DNA of 64,000 bases from Streptomyces aureoverticillatus (GTDB lineage Bacteria > Actinomycetota > Actinomycetes > Streptomycetales > Streptomycetaceae), in assembly GCF_014649395.1 (NCBI RefSeq), contig NZ_BMSY01000002.1, positions 558,001-622,000 of the forward strand, in the 5' to 3' direction. This document shows, one piece after another, positions 20,340-28,354 of the stretch. The position numbers were made by a program, and so were the translations under genes. Each line of letters begins with the position of its first letter. The stretch's first letter is position 1. The notes under the pieces were generated by a model, which was not told where the DNA came from, did no database searches, and saw nothing but the letters and a program-made list of their open reading frames with translations.

Positions 20340-20460
20340 CTTCTCCTCGGGGTTGTCAGCCCGTCCGGCGTTTGAGGACGAGGCCGTTCAGGCCGATACG
20401 GGGGTCTGGGGGCGGAGCCCCCAGGGACGGCGCCCTCGGGCGGCGGGGCCCCACGCGGCG
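20340..20460. repeat. Dispersed Streptomyces-type intergenic repeat
   Basis: The sequence around 20358-20385 (core CCGGCGTTTGAGGACGAGGC) recurs in inverted form at 37103-37135, and a variant lies at 37021-37046. It is followed by a GGGGGCGGAGCCCCC hairpin (~20407-20422). I recognise this as a repeat common between Streptomyces genes. It separates fabG from the KS-beta gene. Confidence 0.75.
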
Positions 20461-20465
20461 CGGCG

Positions 20466-21551
20466 TCAGACGCCGCCGAGCAGCGCGCACCCGACCGTGC
20501 CGTCCCGCTCGACGCCGGTCACCAGGGCGGCCTCGCCGGGGCCGAGGCCCCGGGAGCCCGCCGCGGCGAGCACCGCCGCGACCTGCAGACCGGTGGCGGC
20601 AGCCGAGGTGTCACCGAGCAGCGCGCTCACCCGCAGCATGCGCGGCCGAACGTCGCCGAGCGCCTCGGCGATACCCCGCTCCTCCTGCCCGGCAAGGGCC
20701 CCGCCGAGGCCGAGGGGCGCGACGAGACGTACCGCGTCCGCGGTGACACCGGCCGTTTCCAGGGCGCCGCGCACGCACGCGGCGAGCGCCTGCCGGGCGT
20801 CGTCCGGCGCGTGGTAGGCGCGGAAGCGGGTGGCGAGGATGCGAGCGAGCGGCCCGCGCCCGGCGGCGTGCGCGTCGGCGGCGGGTTCGACCAGGAACAC
20901 GGCGCCGCCCTCGCCGAGCGGCACGTCCCTTTCGGCCTCGCCGCGGCCGTGCCACTCCAGCCAGGCGCGCTGCGTGGAGTACTCCTCGGCGGCGCCGCAC
21001 AGGACGCGGGCGCAGTGCCCGCCCTTGTGGAGCCGCAGCGCGTAGCTGAGCGCGAGCAGACCGGTCAGCGAGCCGCCCGCGACGGTGGTGTTGGGGCCCT
21101 TGATGCCGTGCCGGATGGCGCTCTGCCCGGTGGCGCGGTTCATGACCGTGCTCGGGAAGCGGGCCGGGTCGACGTGGTAGGGCCGCTCCCCCGTCAGGGA
21201 GTCGCGGGTGAAGTCCATGATGCTCTGTACGCTGCCGGATCCGGTGCCGAGCACCAGGCCGACCTCGCCGGGGCGCTCGGTGAGCCCGTCGCCGCACTCG
21301 GCGATGAGCCGCCCGAAGGCGGTGACGGCGATCGCCGTCTCCCGGTCCATGGTCCGGGTGCCCTTCTTGCCGACGTACTTGGCCGCGCTGAAGTCCGGGA
21401 TGACGGCGCCGCGCGTGAACGGGCCGGGGTGTGCCTCGCGGTCCAGGACGGCGACGGCCTCGCGTCCGGAGGTGACACCGGCGCGGAACGGCTCGCCGCC
21501 CACGCCGTAGGGGGTGACCGCCGACCAGGCGGACAGGACGAGTTCGTTCAT
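20466..21551 (-). CDS. KS-beta / chain-length-factor-like protein lacking the catalytic Cys
   Basis: A 361-residue thiolase-fold ketosynthase homologue. At the active-site position the protein reads TTVAGGSLTG, with no Cys, where its neighbour has PTACAAG. The two catalytic His motifs are also lost: LGLGGALAG stands in place of AHGTGT, and LLGDTSA in place of MIGHSMG. This is the pattern of a KS-beta subunit that dimerises with KS-alpha and sets chain length. The ATG overlaps the KS-alpha stop (ATGA), as is usual for KS/CLF pairs. The length is slightly short for a CLF. Confidence 0.88.
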   Translation of the reverse strand: MNELVLSAWSAVTPYGVGGEPFRAGVTSGREAVAVLDREAHPGPFTRGAVIPDFSAAKYVGKKGTRTMDRETAIAVTAFGRLIAECGDGLTERPGEVGLVLGTGSGSVQSIMDFTRDSLTGERPYHVDPARFPSTVMNRATGQSAIRHGIKGPNTTVAGGSLTGLLALSYALRLHKGGHCARVLCGAAEEYSTQRAWLEWHGRGEAERDVPLGEGGAVFLVEPAADAHAAGRGPLARILATRFRAYHAPDDARQALAACVRGALETAGVTADAVRLVAPLGLGGALAGQEERGIAEALGDVRPRMLRVSALLGDTSAAATGLQVAAVLAAAGSRGLGPGEAALVTGVERDGTVGCALLGGV

Positions 21552-22786
21552 CGCGCGGCCTCCCGGTGCCGGCCGAGGATCAGCACGGCGTTGTTGCCCG
21601 CGAACGCGAGCGCGTTGTTCTGCACCACGTCGAGGTCGGCGGGGCGCGCCTCGTTGGGCACGCAGTCCAGGCCGCACTCGGGGTCGGTCTCACCGTGGTT
21701 GACGGTGGGCGGGATGAAGCCCTCGGTGAGGGCGAGGGCACAGGCGGCGGAGGCGAGCGCGCTGGCCGCCCCCATGGAGTGCCCGATCATGGACTTGATG
21801 GAGACGGTGGGCGGCGGCGTGGCGAAGACCTGCCGGATGGCGCCGGTCTCGGTGACGTCGTTGGCGCGGGTCCCGGTGCCGTGCGCCGAGATGAAGTCGA
21901 TGTCCTCGGGCTTCACGCCGGCGTTGCGGTGCGCCACCTCCATGCAGCGGGCCAGCGAATCCTGGTCGGGTGCGACCGGGTGGTGGGCGTCGCAGTTGAG
22001 GCCGTAGCCGAGCACCTCGGCGTAGATCCGGGCGCCGCGGGCGAGCGCGGAGTCCAGGCTCTCCATGAGCAGGATGCCCGCGCCCTCGCCGGTGAGGATG
22101 CCCTTGCGGTTCTTGTCGAAGGGCTGGCAGACCTCAGGGGCGACGGTGCCGAGGCGGTAGAAGCCGACGAAGTTCTTGCGGCACACCGCGTCCGCGCCGC
22201 CGCACAGCGCCACCTCGACGTCGCCGTCGCGGATGGCGTCGAAGCCGTTTCCGATGGCGTAGTTGCCGGCCGCGCAGGCGGTCGGGATGGTCAGCGCCTC
22301 CACGTCGGTGAGGCCGAGTTCGCGGACGATGCCGGTGGAGAGGCGGCCGGCCTGCGCGCGGCGCGCCACGTTCGGGTCCAAGTGCTCCGGGCCCTCGGCC
22401 AGTTGGACGCCGGCGAGGGCGTCCAGGTCGCGGGTCTCGGCGTCGGTCGTGCCGACGGACACCAGCGACCTGCGGGCCCTGAGCTCGTCCTGGCTCAGGC
22501 CCGCGTCCGCCACGGCCATGCCGGCCGCGGCCACCGCGAACTGGGTGGCCCGGCCGAGCCCGTCGGGGTCGACGTGGTGGATCCAGCGCGCGGGATCGAA
22601 GTCGTCGACCTCACAGCCGTTCGCGTGGGCGAACCCCGTGGTGTCGAAGCCCGTGATGGGCTTGACCCCGCCGCGGCCGGATCGCAGTCCGTCGAGAAAG
22701 GCGGCCACACCGAGGCCGATGCTGGTGACCGTCCCGAGCCCGGTGATCACCACACGGCGCGGCCACTGCTCCTTGTCGTGCACCAT
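21548..22786 (-). CDS. KS-alpha (beta-ketoacyl-ACP synthase II-like)
   Basis: A 412-residue condensing enzyme with intact catalytic residues: Cys in PTACAAGNYA (~residue 170), His in SAHGTGTRAND (~310) and His in KSMIGHSMGAASA (~345). It elongates an acyl-ACP with malonyl-ACP. Paired with the inactive KS-beta, it resembles the highly reducing type II PKS pairs that make polyene or unsaturated acyl chains (ishigamide, cinnamoyl-lipid clusters). A plain FabF-like role in making a modified fatty acid, as in CDA, is the alternative. ATG 22786 is used; the GTG at 22783 sits better behind the GGAGG and may be the true start. Confidence 0.9.
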   Translation of the reverse strand: MVHDKEQWPRRVVITGLGTVTSIGLGVAAFLDGLRSGRGGVKPITGFDTTGFAHANGCEVDDFDPARWIHHVDPDGLGRATQFAVAAAGMAVADAGLSQDELRARRSLVSVGTTDAETRDLDALAGVQLAEGPEHLDPNVARRAQAGRLSTGIVRELGLTDVEALTIPTACAAGNYAIGNGFDAIRDGDVEVALCGGADAVCRKNFVGFYRLGTVAPEVCQPFDKNRKGILTGEGAGILLMESLDSALARGARIYAEVLGYGLNCDAHHPVAPDQDSLARCMEVAHRNAGVKPEDIDFISAHGTGTRANDVTETGAIRQVFATPPPTVSIKSMIGHSMGAASALASAACALALTEGFIPPTVNHGETDPECGLDCVPNEARPADLDVVQNNALAFAGNNAVLILGRHREAAR

Positions 22787-22811
22787 GCCCTCCAGGGGTC
22801 CATGATTGCTG

Positions 22812-22925
22812 CGGTGAGGAAGCGCCCCGTAAGGGGCGCGGGGCTGTATCGATATGCGGCTCCGCCGCGCGGGCGCGACCAGCCACGACGGGGCGTCAGA
22901 CCATCGACGACCCATCGCGCCACCG
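22812..22925. repeat. Dispersed Streptomyces-type intergenic repeat between ACP and KS-alpha
   Basis: The 150-bp gap between the ACP and KS-alpha genes carries a GCGCCCCGTAAGGGGCGCGG hairpin (22822-22841). A stretch with TATCGATATGCGGCTCCGCC and CGACCAGCCACGA follows. This block type is common between Streptomyces genes. The hairpin could weaken read-through from the ACP gene. Confidence 0.6.
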
Positions 22926-22936
22926 CCAGTGGATCG

Positions 22937-23203
22937 CTAGCCGCGAACGGCAAGCGCCTCCGAGACCACCGCGACAATCCCGTCCAGATGGACCATGCGA
23001 GGCAGATCGGCCTGGTCGATGTCCGCGCCGAAGGCGCGCTCCAGCTGCGAGAGGATCTCGATGGCGGCCATCGAGTCCGCGTCGTGCTCCTCCCGGAACA
23101 GACTGGTGTCGGTCAGCTCGTCCGGCTCGATCTCGAGGATGTCGCAGACGATGTCCTTGATCTTGGCGCGGTCCGCCGCGGCCAGTTCATTGGCTGTAGT
23201 CAT
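22937..23203 (-). CDS. Acyl carrier protein
   Basis: An 88-residue carrier protein. The phosphopantetheine attachment Ser is in EEHDADSMAAIEIL (~residue 44), and the flanking helices look like type II ACPs (IKDIVCDILEIEPDELTDTS before, LERAFGADIDQADLP after). It should hold the acyl chain built by the KS pair and ketoreductase and hand it to C1 of the NRPS. It is the first gene of the run ACP - KS-alpha - KS-beta - KR - isomerase-like. The -10 of the SARP-type promoter ends only 4 nt before the ATG and no ribosome binding site is visible, so the mRNA may be leaderless. Confidence 0.92.
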   Translation of the reverse strand: MTTANELAAADRAKIKDIVCDILEIEPDELTDTSLFREEHDADSMAAIEILSQLERAFGADIDQADLPRMVHLDGIVAVVSEALAVRG

Positions 23204-23207
23204 GCCG

Positions 23208-23256
23208 ACGATGCTGGCGAAGGACCCCTGACAAGTGGCTGATTTCTGTCTGACGA
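23208..23256 (-). promoter_or_regulatory. SARP-type heptamer repeats and -10 in front of the ACP gene
   Basis: On the plus strand CTGACAA (23228), CTGATTT (23239) and CTGACGA (23250) are exactly 11 bp apart. On the minus strand 14 nt separate the last heptamer (TTGTCAG) from the hexamer CATCGT (23213-23208). The ACP start codon begins at 23203. Confidence 0.72.
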
Positions 23257-23305
23257 TCGCGGTACGAGATGTCCGGAATCAATCGCTCCGGGCCCCGGGC
23301 CGACG

Positions 23306-23349
23306 TACGCAAAAGCCCCCGCACCGCCGACGTGGCGATGCGAGGGCTG
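23306..23349 (-). terminator. Hairpin terminator downstream of the LysR-type gene
   Basis: Read on the minus strand, AGCCCTCGCATCGCC, a four-base loop and CGGCGGTGCGGGGGCT form a GC-rich stem followed by TTTTG. It lies about 35 bp after the regulator's stop codon and separates it from the ACP promoter. Confidence 0.8.
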
Positions 23350-23381
23350 ACACGTGTACTCGTACTGAGTGAACGTTCCCG

Positions 23382-24356
23382 CTAGGACGGCACGCTCGGC
23401 GGCGTGAAGCCGTTCAACTCCAGGAAGTCCCGGGGGTGTGCGACGATCCAGTGCCAGTAGCCGGGCACCGTGCGGGCGTACTCGCCGTAGTACTGGCGGA
23501 CGGTGTCGACCAGCTTGCGCAGGGTCTCCCGGGGCACGGCACCGCTGCGCCACACCAGGAGCATCTCGACGCGCTCCGGGCCGGTGAGCGGCACCAGGCG
23601 CACGTCCGTGGTCGCGCCGGTGGGCGGGGTGAGCGCGGCGACGCCCAGGTCCCGTACCCAGTTCATCGCCTCGCGGTGCCCGTCGACGCGGTGCAGGACC
23701 TCAAGCTCCGGATGATCGAAGGCGGCGAACAACTGCCGCTCGATGGCGTGGAACCAGTGGTCCTGTGAGTAGCGCACCCAGCCGAGGGTCGCGAGATCGC
23801 CGGACTCCAGGCTGTGCCGTCCGGCCAGCGGGTGCTGCAACGGCAGGGCGAGCCAGACGGGTTCGCGCACGATCAGCATCTTGCCGAGCGCCGGCTCGGG
23901 CCCCTCGGCGGCTTCCGCGACGGTGATGCTCGGGACGAGGGCGGCGGTGAGCGTGCCGCTCTGCACCCCTTCCACCGCGGTCGCCGGGTCCATCGTGACC
24001 GTCTGCAACTCCACGGCGGGTAAAGCGGATTGGAGTGCTCCGCGTAATGTGGGAGGCGTCCATTCCATGTTTCCGAACCGCAGCGGTCCCGACGTGGGCG
24101 CGGCCGCCGCGGCCATCACTTCGTCGGCGCGTTTGACCAGGTCGGACAGCATGGGAATGAGTCGTTCGCCGAGTGCGGTGCGGGTGACCCCGGCGCGGGA
24201 CCGGACGAACAGGTCGCCGCCCACCGCCCTTTCGATCCTGCGTAACTGTGCGGTGAGACTGGGCTGCGGCAGATTGAGCTCGCTCGCTCCCTTGGAAATG
24301 CTGCCGGCACCGTCGATTGTGGCCACTATCCGCGCGTGGCGCAGTTCTATGTCCAA
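23382..24356 (-). CDS. LysR-type transcriptional regulator
   Basis: A LysR regulator of about 324 residues. The N-terminal helix-turn-helix reads IVATIDGAGSISKGASELNLPQPSLTAQLRRIERAVGGDLFVRS, which matches the family except that the usual AA in the recognition region is GA. The C-terminal ~230 residues are the inducer-binding region. The start is taken as TTG 24356, because family members begin just before this helix and AGGGGG lies 10 nt upstream. The ATG at 24440 would add 28 unrelated residues. It lies between the SARP gene and the ACP gene on the same strand. It is probably a cluster regulator with unknown ligand. Confidence 0.88.
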   Translation of the reverse strand: MDIELRHARIVATIDGAGSISKGASELNLPQPSLTAQLRRIERAVGGDLFVRSRAGVTRTALGERLIPMLSDLVKRADEVMAAAAAPTSGPLRFGNMEWTPPTLRGALQSALPAVELQTVTMDPATAVEGVQSGTLTAALVPSITVAEAAEGPEPALGKMLIVREPVWLALPLQHPLAGRHSLESGDLATLGWVRYSQDHWFHAIERQLFAAFDHPELEVLHRVDGHREAMNWVRDLGVAALTPPTGATTDVRLVPLTGPERVEMLLVWRSGAVPRETLRKLVDTVRQYYGEYARTVPGYWHWIVAHPRDFLELNGFTPPSVPS

Positions 24357-24474
24357 GTCCCCGTAACCCCCTGAAGGCAAATCCCCCGAACGCCTCACGG
24401 AAGTTGTTGAAGACGTGCACGTGAACTGAAACGACCGCATGCGAGACGCCCAAGAACCTTAACCAGGAGGGACG

Positions 24475-24503
24475 TTGACTGTCTACTGACCATCGCACTG
24501 ACC
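24475..24503 (-). promoter_or_regulatory. Weaker SARP-like TGAC repeats upstream of the LysR gene
   Basis: TGAC cores occur at 24476, 24487 and 24499, giving spacings of 11 and 12 bp. They lie about 120 nt upstream of the LysR start, on the same side as in the four stronger sites. The heptamers and spacing are less regular, so this is only a possible site. Confidence 0.35.
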
Positions 24504-24595
24504 ACGGCATTCACCGGCCGCGGGGTGAACGGAAGTTCACGGCGTTCAGGCCATACCGACAGGATTGGCGGGCGATCCCCTTTGGGGGTAATTCG

Positions 24596-25393
24596 TCAGG
24601 ATGTCTGCCCCATGTAAGCAAGTGCCTGGCGCGGCTCCCCCAGGCCCTCGTCCTGCTGCAGGATCGCCTGGTAGACGCGGTTCAGGGCGCGACCGGGCTC
24701 CAGCCCCAGATCACTGGCGAGGCGCTGGCGCGCTCCGTGGAACACCTCTAGGGCCTCCGCCTGCCGTCCGTCACGGTAGAGGGCGAGCATCAGAAGTTCA
24801 CTGAGCCGCTCGCGCTCGGCGTGTTCCGTGGCGAGCTGGCGCAGTTCGGTCACCGAGACGCGGTGTGCCTCGACCGCCAGCTTGGCGGCGGTCAGGTCCT
24901 CGTACGCGGTGATCCGGCGCTCTTCGAGCTGGGCCGCGCTGATGCGGCAGCGCAGTCCCTCGCAGGCGTCGAGCAGGGCGGGCCCGCGCCACAGTTCGAG
25001 GGCCTGCTCCAGGCGGGCGATGGCCTCGGCCGGGTCGCGGTGCACCAGTTCGGCACCGGCGTCCGCGAGCTTCAGGAATCGGTGCGCGTCCACCGTCTCG
25101 GGCGGTACGTCGAGGAGATAGCCGCTGCCGACGGTGCGAATGAGGTCGACGCCCCGGGTTCCGGTGATGGATTCCATGAATTTGCGCAGCCGGCCGACAT
25201 TGGCGTGCAGCGCGTTCCGCGCATTCGCCATCCGGCGTTCGCCCCAGAGTTCGTCGACGAGCTGGTCGGACGGAATCGGCTCACGCGGGGTGAGCGCGAG
25301 AACGGTGAGCACGGAACTCACGCGCTTGGACGCCATCGCGTACTGCTTGTCGCCGTGGGACAGGAAAACAGAGCCAAGGATTTGAATTTCCAT
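24596..25393 (-). CDS. SARP-family transcriptional activator
   Basis: A 265-residue regulator of the DnrI/RedD size class. Residues ~1-95 form the OmpR-like winged helix (MEIQILGSVFL, LTPREPIPSDQLVDELWGE, ALHANVGRLRKFME, GSGYLLDVPPETVDAHRF). Residues ~100-250 are the bacterial transcriptional activation domain (RLEQALELWRGPALLD, ITAYEDLTAAKLA, LMLALYRDGRQAEAL). There is no NB-ARC or TPR extension. SARPs activate antibiotic operons through heptamer direct repeats spaced 11 bp apart, and four such sites lie in this cluster. The ATG start matches the family N-terminus. A perfect inverted repeat about 80 bp upstream may control the gene itself. Confidence 0.95.
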   Translation of the reverse strand: MEIQILGSVFLSHGDKQYAMASKRVSSVLTVLALTPREPIPSDQLVDELWGERRMANARNALHANVGRLRKFMESITGTRGVDLIRTVGSGYLLDVPPETVDAHRFLKLADAGAELVHRDPAEAIARLEQALELWRGPALLDACEGLRCRISAAQLEERRITAYEDLTAAKLAVEAHRVSVTELRQLATEHAERERLSELLMLALYRDGRQAEALEVFHGARQRLASDLGLEPGRALNRVYQAILQQDEGLGEPRQALAYMGQTS

Positions 25394-25470
25394 CGTGCCG
25401 GACCCCCGTAACGAATCGCCGGTTCAGCTCGTACACACATCGTGCCCCGGCGGCGCGCACCCCGGGAAAT

Positions 25471-25500
25471 ACCATCCGGCGGTCCGCCCGGCCGGATGGT
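25471..25500. promoter_or_regulatory. Perfect 10-bp inverted repeat upstream of the SARP gene
   Basis: ACCATCCGGC (25471-25480) and GCCGGATGGT (25491-25500) are exact reverse complements separated by 10 nt. The site lies 78-107 bp upstream of the SARP start codon, where an operator or promoter is expected. No poly-T follows, so a terminator is less likely. Confidence 0.5.
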
Positions 25501-25587
25501 GGTATGGCCGAACGTGTCACTTCCGTGAGGAGGGCCTCGTAGGCAGGTCAGAGGGGTCGGGGCAGGGCACTCGTACGCAGGTCGAAG

Positions 25588-25622
25588 GCGCCGGACCGGC
25601 GGGGGATTCCGGTCCGGCGCCC
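25588..25622 (-). terminator. Hairpin between the MMPL stop and the SARP promoter
   Basis: GGCGCCGGACCGG and CCGGTCCGGCGCC pair around a short loop. The hairpin lies about 20 bp beyond the MMPL stop codon on the minus strand. It is a probable terminator for the MMPL transcript. Confidence 0.7.
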
Positions 25623-25640
25623 GTCTGGGGGGGGGCGGGG

Positions 25641-27896
25641 CTAGCGGGTGCGGGCGGTCTCGACGAGGTCCTTGGAGGCGTCCGCGAGCGGGGCCGACGG
25701 GGCCTCGGTCGACGCGGCCGAATCGGCGGCCTCGGCCGCGCGGCGCAGCTTGGTCGACGGCCACCAACTGGCCCTGCCCAGCAGGACCATGGCCGAGGGC
25801 AGGATCAGGATGCGGATGATGAAGGCGTCCAGGAGCACGGCCACGGCGAGGCTGAAGCCGATCTGCTTCATCTCCGCGAGATGCAGGAAGACGAAGGTGG
25901 AGAACACCGTGACCATCACGACGGCCGCGCTGGTGACGACCTTGGCCGACTTGGCAAGACCGTCCATCACGGCCTCGCGGGTGGGCATACCGGCGAGCGC
26001 GGCCTCCCTGATGCGGCTGACGACGAAGACCTGATAGTCCATCGAGAGTCCGAAGAGGATCACGAACAGGAACAGCGGGACGCGCGAGCCGATCTCACTG
26101 GTGGCACTGGCCTCGAAGCCGAACAGGGTGGAGGCGAGGCCCCACTGGAAGAACACGGTGAGCACGCCGAACGCGGCGGCCACGGACAGCAGGTTGAGGA
26201 AGACGCCGATGAGTCCGAGCACCACCGAGCCGAAGACCAGAACCGTCATCACGAAGGTGACGAGCAGCAGCACGCCGAGGATCAGCGGCATCTTGGAGTT
26301 CTGGTTGTCGAGGTAGTCGCGGTCGACGGCGATGGGCCCGTCGACTCCGTACGTCGCTCCCTCGACCTTGCCGACGGTGTCGGGGACGTAGTCCTCACGC
26401 AGGTGGGTGAGGGAGTCCTTGGCCTGGTCGGAGCCCAGCTTGAAGGGGACGCGCAGGGTGAGCAGGCTGGTCCGGCCGTCCTTGGAGGTGCGCACCTCCA
26501 GGGGGGTGCGGGCGAAGTCCGGGTCGGCCTTGGTCTTCTCCTTGAGCGCGGTGAGGGCGCCGCGGACCTCGTCCTGCTTGCCCTCGGGGCCGTGCACGAC
26601 GACCCAGTGCTCGGCGCGCAGCTGCGGGAAGGCTTCGTTGAGGCGGTCGTAGGCGCGCATCTCGGGGATCTGGCGGGAGTGGGTGTCCTTGTTGAGGACG
26701 CGCAGTTCCATGCCGAGCGCGGGGGCGGCGAGGCCGAGCATCACCAGGACGGAGACGAGGAGCGTGGCCACGGGCCGCTTCTGCGCGGGCTTCAACAGGG
26801 CGGCCCAGACGCGGCCGTTCTTCTCCGGGGTACGCCGCTTGAAGGGCTTGCCGCGCTCCATCGCGCGCTGCGCCTTGCGGTCCATGCGGCGGCCGATCTT
26901 CACCAGGAGCGCGGGCAGCACCGTGATGGAGCTGATCATCGCGACGAGCACCACCACGATGGTGCCGGTGGCGAGCGTGGAGAAGATGGTGTCGTTGGCG
27001 AGGAAGAGCGTGGCGGTGGAGACGATGACCGCGAGGGCGGAGACCACGACCGCGCGCCCCGAGGTCGCCGCCGCGATGCCCACGAGGGCCTCCGGCGAGA
27101 GCCTGCCGCCGGCCAGCTCGCGCTCCTCGCGTTCCCGCTTGAGGTAGAAGAGGGTGTAGTCGACGCCGACGGCCATGCCGATGAGCAGGATCATGTTCAT
27201 CCCGAGGCCCGAGTCGGGCACCACGTGCGAGACGACCATCGACAGGCCCACGGCGCCCACGATGGAGGTGAGCGCGAGGAGCAGCGGCACGCTGATCATG
27301 ATCAGGGAGCCGAAGACCACCAGGAGCGTCACCAACGTGACCGGTAACGTGATGAGTTCGGACTTGGTGAGGTCCTTGCCGCGCTGCTTCTCCAGGCCGT
27401 ACGTCACCGACGCGTCGCCGATCTCCTCGACGACCAGGCCGGGGTGCGCCTTCTGGACCGCGGCGGTCTCGTCGAGCAGCGGTTCGATGTAGTCCTTGGC
27501 CTCGCGCTTGGTGCCCTTCATGGACACCTCCACGCGCAGCATCTTCCCGTTGTCCGCTGTGACGGGGTCACGTACGCCGACGACTTCGGGGAGCTTCTTC
27601 ATCCGGGCGGTGACGTCCCGGGCGGCGGCCTCGGCCCGCCCGGAGTCCAGGGCGCCGGACTTCGCGTAGATCATCACGTGCTCGGTGGGCCGGTCCTGCA
27701 CGTCCGCCTTCAGGGCGATGGCCTCGGCGCGGCCGGACTCGCCGACCTGGAAGTCGCCGTCACCCGCGCGCTGGTTGCCGAGGGCGAGGCCGAAGGCCAG
27801 GCAGACGGCGACGAAGACGAACCACCCCACGATCGCGCGGCCCGGGTGCAGGGCGCTCCAGTTGGCCACTCTCAGAACGGTCGGCTGCTTCTTCAC
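25641..27896 (-). CDS. MMPL-family RND-type transporter
   Basis: A 751-residue membrane protein with two copies of a TM1-(~170 residue extracellular domain)-TM2-6 unit. The first helix is at ~20-40, and the helix clusters are at ~190-350 and ~530-700. MMPL landmarks are VGVDYTLFYLKREREE (~residue 225) and FGLSMDYQVFVVSRIREA (~residue 615), the GxxxDY motifs of proton-driven members. These proteins export lipids and lipopeptides in actinomycetes. Position between the SARP and the halogenase suggests export of, or resistance to, the cluster product. The start is a GTG with GAGGAG 9 nt upstream. A SARP-type promoter lies about 280 nt upstream. Confidence 0.92.
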   Translation of the reverse strand: MKKQPTVLRVANWSALHPGRAIVGWFVFVAVCLAFGLALGNQRAGDGDFQVGESGRAEAIALKADVQDRPTEHVMIYAKSGALDSGRAEAAARDVTARMKKLPEVVGVRDPVTADNGKMLRVEVSMKGTKREAKDYIEPLLDETAAVQKAHPGLVVEEIGDASVTYGLEKQRGKDLTKSELITLPVTLVTLLVVFGSLIMISVPLLLALTSIVGAVGLSMVVSHVVPDSGLGMNMILLIGMAVGVDYTLFYLKREREERELAGGRLSPEALVGIAAATSGRAVVVSALAVIVSTATLFLANDTIFSTLATGTIVVVLVAMISSITVLPALLVKIGRRMDRKAQRAMERGKPFKRRTPEKNGRVWAALLKPAQKRPVATLLVSVLVMLGLAAPALGMELRVLNKDTHSRQIPEMRAYDRLNEAFPQLRAEHWVVVHGPEGKQDEVRGALTALKEKTKADPDFARTPLEVRTSKDGRTSLLTLRVPFKLGSDQAKDSLTHLREDYVPDTVGKVEGATYGVDGPIAVDRDYLDNQNSKMPLILGVLLLVTFVMTVLVFGSVVLGLIGVFLNLLSVAAAFGVLTVFFQWGLASTLFGFEASATSEIGSRVPLFLFVILFGLSMDYQVFVVSRIREAALAGMPTREAVMDGLAKSAKVVTSAAVVMVTVFSTFVFLHLAEMKQIGFSLAVAVLLDAFIIRILILPSAMVLLGRASWWPSTKLRRAAEAADSAASTEAPSAPLADASKDLVETARTR

Positions 27897-28354
27897 GGAC
27901 CCAGCTCCTCACGATCACCGGCACGAGACCTTCGGCTCCGGAGCTTCGGCAGCACGAGATCTTCAGTGCGATCTTTCATGTGTAAGTTGAGGATTACAGG
28001 TGCCCGGAAGGGCCGTCAACCACGCCTCGGCCTTGCCGCGGCATCTGGCCGACAACCGCCCGTCGACGCCGGTCCGGCGACCGGAACGGGCTGGTCCGCG
28101 CGTTCTCCAGCGGGAATTCGGGCGGCCGAAAACAGCCATCCCGAGCCGTGGAACCCCGTGGCACGGAGAGGCCCGAAGCTATGCTTGCGAACTCCCGCTG
28201 ACAGTTCTCTGACAAGCACGGAACGCATTCTGTGAACGGCCGCGTTCCTTCGCTTCACCTGCGAGTTTCGGCCGATGCTTAAGGACCTGGTTCGGCACCC
28301 GGCGCACTCCTAGGCTCATTTCCAATCGTGAAGCCACCCGACGGGAGTCCACCA
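27897..28354. other. 458-bp divergent intergenic region (MMPL / halogenase)
   Basis: No gene was recognised. The region holds the MMPL-side SARP-type site (28178-28215). About 280 nt lie between that promoter and the MMPL start, which implies a long leader. The stretch 27970-28000 is AT-richer than its surroundings (TGTGTAAGTTGAGGATTACA). A halogenase promoter must lie in the last ~140 bp, but I could not identify it with confidence. Confidence 0.6.
28178..28215 (-). promoter_or_regulatory. SARP-type heptamer repeats and -10 directed at the MMPL gene
   Basis: CTGACAG (28198) and CTGACAA (28209) on the plus strand are 11 bp apart. On the minus strand 14 nt follow before the hexamer CATAGC (28183-28178), the same distance as at the NRPS, ACP and mbtH sites. 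The orientation points towards the MMPL gene, not the halogenase. Confidence 0.6.

Noticed and set aside
20466..21551. Second functional ketosynthase
   Set aside because: The Cys and both catalytic His residues are absent, so KS-beta is the better reading.
28178..28215. SARP-type site as the promoter of the halogenase
   Set aside because: The orientation and the 14-nt -10 distance fit only the minus strand, towards the MMPL gene.
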